14,337 nucleotides of DNA from Clostridiales bacterium (GCA_014799585.1 JAAVHU010000046.1:1-14337); one strand, 5' to 3'. Counted from the stretch's first letter, positions 8,209-13,904 are shown. Notes: generated from the sequence alone by a model not told the origin. A program made the numbers and translations.

Positions 8209-9067
8209 TTATGATTTCAGACAGACCTTTCATTATGTTTTCGGCAACATCGGGCTTATTCATTGTATAAATATGAATATTATTCTGCCCGTTTGCCATT
8301 AAATCTATAATCTGTTCTGTGGCATAAATGACACCCGCCTGCTTCATAGCCTTTGGATTATCCCCAAAACGCTCAATGATTTTCATAAACTTTTTAGGGA
8401 AAGCACAGCCTGAAAGCTCAACGCTTCTTTTAATCTGATTTGCATTTGTAATCGGCATAATACCTGCAATAACAGGAACATCAATGCCCTTTATCGCACA
8501 GTTTTCTTTAAAACGATAAAATACCTCATTATCAAAAAACATCTGCGTTGTAAGGAAATCTACACCACAGTCCACCTTTTCTTTCAGATGCTGAAAATCC
8601 TCAACCCTGTTTGCACTTTCGGGGTGAACCTCAGGATAACACGCACCGCCGATACAAAAATCGCCGTGTTCCTTAATTGTATTCACAAGCTCATACGCGT
8701 AATGAAAATGTTGTTCATCAGGAAAAACAAATCCCTGCGGAATATCTCCCCTTAATGCAAGTATATTTTCAACACCGCTTTCTTCAAGCTCGGTTAAAAC
8801 GCTGTTTATCTTACTCTTTGTTGAGGTAAGGCAGGTTAAATGAGAAAGCGGAGTAATGCCGTTGTTTTTAATTTCGGTTGCAATTTCAGTTGTAAAGCCG
8901 GAGGTTGTGCCCGCTGCTCCATAGGTTACGCTCATAAAAGCAGGACTGCTTTTAGCCATTTCCTGAACAACAGCTTTTGTATTTTCAATCTTGTTCCATT
9001 CCTTTGGAGGAAAAACCTCAAACGAAACATTTACTTTATTATTCTTTAATATATCTGATATTTTCAT
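8201..9067 (-). CDS. metF: 5,10-methylenetetrahydrofolate reductase
   Basis: A 288-residue flavoprotein that reduces methylene-tetrahydrofolate to methyl-tetrahydrofolate, the methyl donor used by the MetH encoded two genes later. Family marks are SFEVFPPKE near the N-terminus with the conserved Glu, SVTYGAAGTT, HLTCL, LALRGDIP, GGACYPEVHPES, DFLTTQMFFD and PVIAGIMPI. Its length matches E. coli MetF (296). I chose the ATG at 9067, which has AAGAGGTGG six bases upstream; an in-frame start at 9100 would lie inside the promoter. It is the first gene of the operon, directly behind a good promoter. No MetV-type zinc partner is next to it, so nothing here points to the acetogenic form of the enzyme. 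Confidence 0.95.
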   Translation of the reverse strand: MKISDILKNNKVNVSFEVFPPKEWNKIENTKAVVQEMAKSSPAFMSVTYGAAGTTSGFTTEIATEIKNNGITPLSHLTCLTSTKSKINSVLTELEESGVENILALRGDIPQGFVFPDEQHFHYAYELVNTIKEHGDFCIGGACYPEVHPESANRVEDFQHLKEKVDCGVDFLTTQMFFDNEVFYRFKENCAIKGIDVPVIAGIMPITNANQIKRSVELSGCAFPKKFMKIIERFGDNPKAMKQAGVIYATEQIIDLMANGQNNIHIYTMNKPDVAENIMKGLSEIINE

Positions 9068-9090
9068 TATATCCACCTCTTGAATGTAAT

Positions 9091-9119
9091 ATTGTATCAA
9101 ATTATTATAATAAATTCAA
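9091..9119 (-). promoter_or_regulatory. Promoter of the metF operon
   Basis: On the minus strand TTGAAT (9119-9114) and TACAAT (9096-9091) are separated by exactly 17 bases. The predicted start near 9084 leaves a leader of only about 17 bases before the metF ATG, too short for an S-box, T-box or cobalamin riboswitch. Confidence 0.7.
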
Positions 9120-9156
9120 TACTATTATATAAAAACATACAAGGCAGGTAGGAATT

Positions 9157-9327
9157 TTATTTTTTGCATTTCTGATTATTAAGGTCATTAAACGCTGCAA
9201 TGGTTTCAAGCGAATCACCAAGCTGAGAAAAGAAAGCCCCCAACGCATTGATTTCATCATTGCTTTTCCCCTCTGCAATACCACAAGCAATTGCCGAAAT
9301 AGACATATTAACAGCACACGGATCTAT
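9157..9327 (-). CDS. Small DUF6774-like protein with a non-standard start region
   Basis: A short frame of 49 residues from the first ATG (9306) reads MSISAIACGIAEGKS, then NALGAFFSQLGDSLETIAA, and ends NQKCKK. The ACGIAEG block and the LGAxFxQLGDxLxTIAA block match small clostridial proteins known as DUF6774, whose function is unknown. Upstream in frame are the residues D-P-C-A-V-N, and family members usually begin Met-(Asn/Asp)-Pro-Cys. The codon before Asp is ATA (9327-9325), and an AGAAGGTG site lies six bases before it. The ATG at 9306 has no ribosome binding site. A GTG at 9336 lies inside that site. I give the ATA as the start; it may be a rare AUA start or a lost ATG. No promoter is clear. 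The gene is 90 bases upstream of metF on the same strand. Confidence 0.6.
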   Translation of the reverse strand: MDPCAVNMSISAIACGIAEGKSNDEINALGAFFSQLGDSLETIAAFNDLNNQKCKK

Positions 9328-9377
9328 AAAAAACACCTTCTTTTATGAATTAATAATTTTCTATATCGTAAATAACC

Positions 9378-9457
9378 GTAGGGACCGATGACCACATCGG
9401 TCCGTTGTACATCCTTTATATTTGTATATTCGGTCCGATGTGGTCATCGGACCCTAC
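9378..9457. repeat. Palindrome-within-palindrome intergenic repeat
   Basis: Two 27-base arms (9378-9404 and 9431-9457) are inverted copies of each other with two differences, separated by 26 A/T-rich bases. Each arm is itself a perfect 9-bp hairpin with a 4-base loop (9382-9403, loop ACCA; 9432-9453, loop TGGT). The ends are GTAGGG and CCCTAC. No clear target-site duplication is visible. It lies between the divergent small gene and rplM. Short palindromic units beginning GTAGGG are, from memory, common between genes in Ruminococcaceae, so a dispersed repeat or MITE-like element is likely. Confidence 0.85.
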
Positions 9458-9558
9458 AATTACGCTGTAAATTTATAAATCATAAATTAGAAAATCATAT
9501 GAAAAACAGAGAATAATCGAGAAAAATAGAGCATTGATGTATTATTTTAAATTTGGTG

Positions 9559-9587
9559 TTGACGAAAAATACTTCTTGTGCTATTAT
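9559..9587 (+). promoter_or_regulatory. Promoter of the rplM-rpsI operon
   Basis: TTGACG (9559-9564) and TATTAT (9582-9587) are separated by 17 bases. A start near 9594 gives a leader of about 40 bases with an ACGGAGG site. The leader is too short for the known structured L13 leader. The region 9458-9558 between the repeat and this promoter holds nothing I can recognise. Confidence 0.8.
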
Positions 9588-9635
9588 ATTCCCACGCATT
9601 AAAAATGTAATTAACTATTAACGGAGGAAATCAAA

Positions 9636-10064
9636 ATGTCAACATTTATGCCAAAAGCTAACGAAGTTGAACGCAAGTGGTATGTTATTGACGCTGAGGG
9701 CAAGCCTCTTGGTAGAGTTGCAGCAGAAGCAGCAGTTCTTCTTCGCGGTAAGCACAAGCCAATCTTCACTCCAAACGTAGATTGCGGCGATTTCGTTATT
9801 ATCATCAACACAGATAAAGCAGTTCTTACAGGCGATAAGCTCAACAAGAAACTTTATCAACATCACACAGGTTATATCGGTAACCTTAAAGAAGTTAAGT
9901 ACGGCACACTTATGAATGAAAAAAGTGATTTTGCTATGGAGCTTGCTGTTAAGGGTATGATTCCAAGCACAACACAGGGCAGAAAGCAGCTTACAAGATG
10001 CCACATTTATAAGGGCGCAGAACACAAGCATGAGGCTCAGAAGCCTGAAGCTTGGGAAATGTAA
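9636..10064 (+). CDS. rplM: 50S ribosomal protein L13
   Basis: A 142-residue large-subunit protein that binds 23S rRNA early in assembly. Marks are KWYVIDAEGKPLGRVAAEAA near the N-terminus, LLRGKHKPIFTPNVDCGD, VLTGDKLNKKLYQHHTGYIG and the C-terminal GMIPSTTQGR and IYKGAEHKHEAQKPE. The length is normal for the family. The start has GGAGG eight bases upstream; the N-terminus is a few residues longer than in many L13 proteins, but an alternative start at the second Met lacks a site. It forms the usual two-gene operon with rpsI, with a 16-base gap containing GGGAGG. Confidence 0.98.
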   Translation: MSTFMPKANEVERKWYVIDAEGKPLGRVAAEAAVLLRGKHKPIFTPNVDCGDFVIIINTDKAVLTGDKLNKKLYQHHTGYIGNLKEVKYGTLMNEKSDFAMELAVKGMIPSTTQGRKQLTRCHIYKGAEHKHEAQKPEAWEM

Positions 10065-10080
10065 GGGAGGTTTATAGATT

Positions 10081-10479
10081 ATGTACGAAACAAATCCTTA
10101 TTTCTACGGCACAGGCAGAAGAAAAGAATCTGTAGCAAGAGTTCGTGTTTATGCAGGAACAGGTAAAATTACTATTAACGACAGAGACATTGATGATTAT
10201 TTCGGTCTTGGCACACTTAAGCTTATCGTTCGCCAGCCACTTAATCTTACAGATACAGCTGAAAAGTTCGATATCGTTTGCCGTGTAAACGGTGGTGGCG
10301 TAACAGGTCAGGCTGGTGCTATCCGTCATGGTATCGCAAGAGCTCTTCTTCAGTATGATGAGTCACTTCGTCCTGCTCTTAAAAAGGCTGGATTCCTTAC
10401 TCGTGACCCTCGTATGAAGGAAAGAAAGAAATATGGTCTCAAGGCAGCTCGCCGTGCACCACAGTTCTCAAAGAGATAA
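10081..10479 (+). CDS. rpsI: 30S ribosomal protein S9
   Basis: A 132-residue small-subunit protein whose C-terminal tail reaches the P-site tRNA. It shows [15 protein letters not shown] at the N-terminus, the [21 protein letters not shown] core and the expected basic tail, ending APQFSKR with the conserved terminal Lys-Arg. It follows rplM with its own GGGAGG site. The last 30 coding bases and the first three after the stop are repeated 160 bases downstream, with one synonymous change. This suggests that recombination has replaced the gene tail at some time without altering the protein. Confidence 0.98.
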   Translation: MYETNPYFYGTGRRKESVARVRVYAGTGKITINDRDIDDYFGLGTLKLIVRQPLNLTDTAEKFDIVCRVNGGGVTGQAGAIRHGIARALLQYDESLRPALKKAGFLTRDPRMKERKKYGLKAARRAPQFSKR

Positions 10480-10482
10480 TTT
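10450..10482 (+). repeat. Direct repeat copy 1 (functional rpsI tail), candidate attachment site
   Basis: This 33-base stretch encodes the end of S9 (RRAPQFSKR and stop) plus three bases. It is identical to 10610-10642 except at 10473 (G here, A in the other copy), a synonymous Lys change. Genes for essential proteins with a duplicated 3' end are typical of integrase target sites, and the rpsI 3' end is a known target for integrative elements in streptococci. Confidence 0.8.
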
Positions 10483-10493
10483 CTCAACATTAC

Positions 10494-10522
10494 AACCACT
10501 CCTTTTTTGGAGTGGTTTTTTT
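10494..10522 (+). terminator. First terminator after rpsI
   Basis: A perfect 9-bp stem AACCACTCC / GGAGTGGTT (10494-10502, 10509-10517) with a T6 loop is followed by a T run to 10522. It ends rplM-rpsI transcription and lies between the two copies of the rpsI tail. Confidence 0.9.
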
Positions 10523-10585
10523 GCGGCGAGCTGCATAATCATCACGAGCGGTTTGCACTGCAGAGCGAGTGGATACTACAATCAT

Positions 10586-10611
10586 CGGCTTGCTGCGTAG
10601 CAGCCAAGCCG
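10586..10611. repeat. GC-rich hairpin inside the rpsI scar
   Basis: CGGCTTGCTGC (10586-10596) pairs with GCAGC-C-AAGCCG (10600-10611) with one bulged C and a 3-base loop. The sequence from 10523 to 10609 is richer in G and C than its surroundings and contains no gene. The hairpin ends exactly where the second rpsI tail copy begins, so it may mark the inner edge of a lost element. Confidence 0.6.
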
Positions 10612-10642
10612 CCGTGCACCACAGTTCTCAAAAAGATAATTT
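10610..10642 (+). repeat. Direct repeat copy 2 (orphan rpsI tail), candidate attachment site
   Basis: A 32/33 match to the end of rpsI with no coding sequence in front of it. In frame it still encodes RRAPQFSKR and a stop. It is followed by a second complete terminator. After a site-specific integration at rpsI, the displaced original tail and terminator would be left in this position. Confidence 0.8.
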
Positions 10643-10654
10643 GTTTCTTTTTAC

Positions 10655-10689
10655 AAACCTCAGGCTTATACGCTTGGGGTTTATTTTTT
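10655..10689 (+). terminator. Second terminator, behind the orphan rpsI tail
   Basis: An 11-bp stem (10655-10665 with 10672-10682) pairs completely in RNA, including two G-U pairs. It has a 6-base loop and is followed by ATTTTTTA. It could be the original rpsI terminator, now redundant. Confidence 0.8.
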
Positions 10690-10702
10690 ATAATGGCTAT
10701 TG

Positions 10703-10731
10703 AAAAACGGACGGATATTATCCGCCCGTTT
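10703..10731 (-). terminator. Terminator of the metal-efflux operon
   Basis: The stem is AAACGG-x-CGGA with TCCG-x-CCGTTT (10705-10731). Read on the minus strand the odd pair is a G-U wobble and five T follow, so it fits best as the P-type ATPase terminator, six bases past the stop. On the plus strand the pair is A-C with a T-rich tail, so it may also work weakly in that direction. Confidence 0.8.
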
Positions 10732-10736
10732 TTTCT

Positions 10737-12626
10737 TTATTTTGGGATTTTAAGGCAACGGATTGCATTCAATATGGCAACAACCATAACGCCTACATCG
10801 GCAATAATTGCAATCCACATATTCGCAATACCAAGTGCACCGAGAAGGAGCGCTGCAAACTTAACCGCAAGCGAGAACACGATATTCTGATAAACAATTC
10901 CAAGGCATTTCTTAGATATTTTTATACCAAGAGAAATCTTCATCGGATCATCATCCATCAAAACAACATCTGCCGCTTCGATAGCCGCATCTGAACCCAT
11001 TGTGCCCATTGCAATTCCGATATCAGCCCTGCTTAAAACAGGTGCATCATTTATACCATCGCCAACGAAAGCAAGTTTTGATTTTTCTCTTTTTTCAGCT
11101 ATCAGCTTTTCAACTGCCGAAACTTTATCAGCAGGCAGTAATTCACTATGCACCTCATCCATTCCGATATCTGCCGCAACCTTTTCGGCAACGCTTTTTG
11201 CATCACCCGTAAGCATAACAGTTTTATCAATTCCAGCTTTTTTAAGTGCCGCAACAGCCTTTTTCGAATTCGGCTTTTCAATATCGGAAATCACGATATG
11301 CCCTGCATATTCGCCGTTTAACGCAATATGAATAATTGTTCCTACACTGTGGCACGGTTCAGATTCAATACCGAGTTTTTTCATCAGCTTTTCATTGCCT
11401 GCTGCAACCTTTATTTCGTCTACCTCAGCAACAATGCCATGCCCACTGATTTCTTCAATATTTTTTACTCTGCTTCTGTCTATCTCTTTGCCGTAAGCCC
11501 TCTGCAGGCTTTTGCTTATCGGATGTGAAGAAGCACATTCCGCAAGAGCCGCATACTCAATCAGCTTTTCTTCATCAGTTGTATTATGATGAACAGCCTT
11601 AACCTCGAAAACACCTTGCGTTAAAGTGCCTGTTTTATCAAAAACTACAATTTTTGTTTTTGAAAGTGTTTCAAGATAATTTGAGCCTTTAATCAGAATA
11701 CCTGCCTTGCCTGCTCCGCCGATACCTGCAAAGAAACCAAGCGGAATACTTACAACCAACGCACACGGACAACTGATAACAAGGAAAGTTAATGCACGAT
11801 AAATCCAATCCAGCCAATCCGCCGTATTGCCGCTTATAAGTCTGATAACAGGCGGAAGAATTGCAAGAAGAAGTGCCGAAATACAAACAAACGGTGTATA
11901 TACTTTTGCAAATTTTGAAATAAAGTTTTCTGACTTTGATTTTCTTGAACCGCTTTCTTCAACCAATTTAAGAATTTTAGATACGGTTGATTCGCCAAAT
12001 TCTTTTGTAGTTTTAATTTTAAGCACACCACTGATATTGATACAACCGCTGATAATCTCACTGCCAACGGCAACCTCACGTGGCAGGCTTTCTCCTGTTA
12101 ACGCACTTGTATTTATAGAGGATGTACCGCTTTCAACAATGCCATCAAGCGGGATTTTTTCGCCCGGCTGAACAACAATAATACTGCCAACAGAAATTTC
12201 AGACGGATCAACCTTTTTCAGCGTTCCGTTTTCCTCAATATTCGCATAATCGGGGCGGATATCCATTAAAGCACTGATGTTTCTTCTGCTTTTTCCAACG
12301 GCAATCTTCTGGAACAGCTCACCAATCTGATAAAACAGCATTACGGCAACAGCTTCGTTATAATCACCCTTTTGTTCATATATGCCAAGTGCTATTGCAC
12401 CCACTGTTGCAACAGCCATTAAAAAGTTTTCATCAAAAACTCTGCCGTTCAGTATGCCTTTAAATGCTTTTTTCAGAATGTCATAACCAATAACAAGATA
12501 GGAAATAAGGCAGAGAGCCATTTTTACCCATATAAGTACATCATTTAACGGAATAATATTCGCAAGAATCAGAATTACGGCTGAAGCAATAATCCGCCAA
12601 AGCATCTTTTTTTGCTTTTTATTCAT
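10737..12626 (-). CDS. Zn/Cd/Pb-type P1B heavy-metal-exporting ATPase
   Basis: A 629-residue P-type ATPase of the inner membrane that should pump divalent soft metals out of the cell. Visible marks are TGES (177-180, actuator), the transmembrane metal site CPC (286-288), the phosphorylation site DKTGT (330-334), the SHP motif (367-369) and GDGINDAP (522-529). The Asp610-Val-Gly near the last membrane segment is typical of the Zn/Cd/Pb (ZntA/CadA) group rather than copper pumps. The protein starts almost directly with its first membrane helices and has no N-terminal metal-binding domain. A separate HMA-like protein is encoded 12 bases upstream. The start ATG has an AGGGGCAG site. A divergent ArsR-type regulator gene lies beyond. 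Metal specificity within the group cannot be read from sequence. Confidence 0.95.
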   Translation of the reverse strand: MNKKQKKMLWRIIASAVILILANIIPLNDVLIWVKMALCLISYLVIGYDILKKAFKGILNGRVFDENFLMAVATVGAIALGIYEQKGDYNEAVAVMLFYQIGELFQKIAVGKSRRNISALMDIRPDYANIEENGTLKKVDPSEISVGSIIVVQPGEKIPLDGIVESGTSSINTSALTGESLPREVAVGSEIISGCINISGVLKIKTTKEFGESTVSKILKLVEESGSRKSKSENFISKFAKVYTPFVCISALLLAILPPVIRLISGNTADWLDWIYRALTFLVISCPCALVVSIPLGFFAGIGGAGKAGILIKGSNYLETLSKTKIVVFDKTGTLTQGVFEVKAVHHNTTDEEKLIEYAALAECASSHPISKSLQRAYGKEIDRSRVKNIEEISGHGIVAEVDEIKVAAGNEKLMKKLGIESEPCHSVGTIIHIALNGEYAGHIVISDIEKPNSKKAVAALKKAGIDKTVMLTGDAKSVAEKVAADIGMDEVHSELLPADKVSAVEKLIAEKREKSKLAFVGDGINDAPVLSRADIGIAMGTMGSDAAIEAADVVLMDDDPMKISLGIKISKKCLGIVYQNIVFSLAVKFAALLLGALGIANMWIAIIADVGVMVVAILNAIRCLKIPK

Positions 12627-12638
12627 AATACTGCCCCT

Positions 12639-12857
12639 TTAAAATTCGATTTCACAGTCAGGCTCAACCTTTTTGCAGGCTTTTAAAACTGCTTTCATTG
12701 TTTTCTTTTCATTTGCATTTTCTTCAAATTCAACAGTCATTTTCTGCATCATAAAATTAACGGTTGCTGAAAGCACACCCTCTGTTTTATTTGCTGCTTC
12801 TTCCATTAAGTTTGCACAGTTTGCGCAGTCTACTTCGATTTCATATGTTTTTTTCAT
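12639..12857 (-). CDS. Small HMA-like metal-binding protein
   Basis: A 72-residue cytosolic protein with the heavy-metal-associated pattern: MKKTYEIEVDCANCANLMEE, then a second strand-helix unit ending near KACKKVEPDCEIEF. The Cys11-x-x-Cys14 in DCANCA is the metal-binding pair. Because the ATPase encoded next lacks this domain, the protein probably acts as its detached metal-binding domain or as a chaperone delivering metal. The acidic C-terminus with a further Cys is unusual for a copper chaperone and fits zinc or cadmium better. The start at 12857 has a GAGGTG site six bases ahead. A longer in-frame start at 12905 would run through the operator and is rejected. Confidence 0.88.
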   Translation of the reverse strand: MKKTYEIEVDCANCANLMEEAANKTEGVLSATVNFMMQKMTVEFEENANEKKTMKAVLKACKKVEPDCEIEF

Positions 12858-12884
12858 TATAAACACCTCATAAAATAAATATTT

Positions 12885-12918
12885 AACGAATAAACAATTA
12901 AGCACTTGTTTAATCGTT
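12885..12918. promoter_or_regulatory. Palindromic operator between the efflux genes and the regulator
   Basis: AACGAATAAACAA (12885-12897) and TTGTTTAATCGTT (12906-12918) are inverted copies with one mismatch in 13, with an 8-base spacer. It is the strongest palindrome in the divergent spacer. Each arm contains a TTGTTT that can act as the -35 of the promoter reading away from it (16 bases before TTTTAT on the minus strand). A dimeric ArsR-type repressor bound here would block both. Confidence 0.75.
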
Positions 12919-12934
12919 CTGTTTGCAGTATAAT
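12906..12934 (+). promoter_or_regulatory. Promoter of the ArsR-AraC regulator gene
   Basis: TTGTTT (12906-12911) and TATAAT (12929-12934) are separated by exactly 17 bases. The -35 lies inside the right arm of the palindromic operator, which points to autorepression. The predicted start near 12941 gives a leader of about 70 bases that contains a hairpin. Confidence 0.7.
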
Positions 12935-12953
12935 CATCAATAGTTAGAAAATC

Positions 12954-12995
12954 AACAGATTTAGCCTGTTTTCTTCCAAACGGATTAAATCTGTT
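12954..12995 (+). repeat. Stem-loop in the leader of the regulator gene
   Basis: AACAGATTTA (12954-12963) and TAAATCTGTT (12986-12995) are perfect 10-base complements, with an inner GTTT/AAAC pairing. Alternative shorter pairings exist (AACAG with CTGTT at 12966-12970; a near-palindrome around 12979-12996). The stem ends six bases before the AAGGAG site, so it could affect translation or be a second operator. Confidence 0.55.
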
Positions 12996-13013
12996 TCCAA
13001 AAGGAGCAAAAAT

Positions 13014-13718
13014 ATGGATTTTACATCACTTCCGCACGATCACGGCACAAATGACTGCAACGAATTCTTAAGAAAGGAACTGAATAAGCAGGATAAGTTT
13101 ACTGCTGTTGCCGAAATTATCAAGCAGCTTGGCGATTCTGCAAGAATACGTATCTTTTGGATTTTATGCCATTATGAAGAATGTGTTATTAATATTTCAG
13201 CCTTGATGAATATGACAAGCCCTGCCGTTTCACATCACCTGCGTATTCTGAAAGACAGCGGACTGATTGAAAGCCGACGAGAGGGCAAAGAGGTTTATTA
13301 TAAAGCAAAGGACACTGAAATAAGCAGGCTTATGCATCAGATTATCGAAGAGATTATGGATATCGCCTGCCCTGAAAAGGAAAATGAAAGCAGTGCTTCT
13401 CCGTCCGAAACAGCAAAACGTGTGCATCATTATCTTTTAGAGCATATTGATGAAAGAATAACCATTGAAGAGCTTTCAGCAATATTTCATATAAACCCAA
13501 CCACCCTCAAACAAACCTTTAAAAAGCTTTACGGTTCATCCATTGCGGCTCATATAAACGAACATAGGATGAAATTTGCCGCAAAATTATTGCTTGAAAC
13601 GGATAAAAATATATCCGAGGTTGCAAAGGCAGTTGGCTATGAAAGTCAAAGCAAATTTACAGCCGCATTTCAGAAACATTATGATATATCCCCATTAAAA
13701 TATAAAAATCAACAGTGA
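13014..13718 (+). CDS. ArsR/SmtB - AraC fusion metalloregulator
   Basis: A 234-residue regulator with two DNA-binding domains. Residues about 25-118 form an ArsR/SmtB winged helix with the recognition region TSPAVSHHLRILKDSGLIESRR and the wing GKEVYY. Residues about 135-232 form an AraC-type double helix-turn-helix with ITIEELSAIFHINPTTLKQTF and ISEVAKAVGYESQSKFTAAF. A polar linker (120-134) joins them. Aligned without gaps to SmtB, Cys57 matches the alpha-3 site Cys61, and the alpha-5 ligands Asp104, His106, His117, Glu120 become Asp100, Glu102, Glu113, Asp116. The N-terminus adds His8, His10 and Cys15. The gene is divergent from the metal pump and has an AAGGAG site. It should sense a metal and repress the pump, but the role of the AraC part is unknown. 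Confidence 0.9.
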   Translation: MDFTSLPHDHGTNDCNEFLRKELNKQDKFTAVAEIIKQLGDSARIRIFWILCHYEECVINISALMNMTSPAVSHHLRILKDSGLIESRREGKEVYYKAKDTEISRLMHQIIEEIMDIACPEKENESSASPSETAKRVHHYLLEHIDERITIEELSAIFHINPTTLKQTFKKLYGSSIAAHINEHRMKFAAKLLLETDKNISEVAKAVGYESQSKFTAAFQKHYDISPLKYKNQQ

Positions 13719-13732
13719 TTTGCAAAAAATAC

Positions 13733-13761
13733 TTGCAATTTATAAATCAATGTGTTATAGT
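13733..13761 (+). promoter_or_regulatory. Promoter of tRNA-Arg
   Basis: TTGCAA (13733-13738) and TATAGT (13756-13761) are separated by 17 bases. The predicted start is about 20 bases before the mature tRNA 5' end. It begins only 14 bases after the regulator stop, and no terminator separates them. Confidence 0.7.
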
Positions 13762-13787
13762 ATTTGAGCATTAAGGCATTAATGTAT

Positions 13788-13864
13788 GCGCCGGTAGCTC
13801 AGTTGGATAGAGTGTTTGGCTACGAACCAAAAGGTCGGGGGTTCGAATCCCTTCCGGCGTACCA
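13788..13864 (+). tRNA. tRNA-Arg (anticodon ACG)
   Basis: A complete 77-base cloverleaf. The acceptor stem GCGCCGG pairs with CCGGCGT (one G-U), the D stem is GCTC/GAGT, and the anticodon stem TTTGG/CCAAA holds the loop CTACGAA with anticodon ACG at 13822-13824. The T arm has loop TTCGAAT, and the 3' end is A-CCA encoded in the gene. The wobble A is expected to be changed to inosine by TadA, so this tRNA reads CGU, CGC and CGA codons. Confidence 0.97.
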
Positions 13865-13904
13865 AATAAAGCAGATACCATTTGTGGTATCTGCTTTATT
13901 TTTT
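13865..13904 (+). terminator. Terminator of tRNA-Arg
   Basis: A perfect 16-bp stem (13865-13880 with 13885-13900, loop TTTG) followed by more T. It starts at the base after the encoded CCA. Confidence 0.93.

Noticed and set aside
9105..9317. Minus-strand 70-residue frame (MLLICLFRQ...)
   Set aside because: It is the wrong frame over the small DUF6774-like gene and runs through the metF promoter; the other frame gives a recognisable protein.
9378..9457. CRISPR-like repeat or terminator pair
   Set aside because: There are only two arms in inverted orientation, no regular spacing, and no T-tract after either hairpin.
9588..9635. Structured L13 leader before rplM
   Set aside because: The leader from the predicted promoter is only about 40 bases and shows no strong stem.
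10507..10890. Plus-strand 127-residue frame after rpsI
   Set aside because: It runs through two terminators and the orphan rpsI tail in a different frame, then antisense to the P-type ATPase gene.
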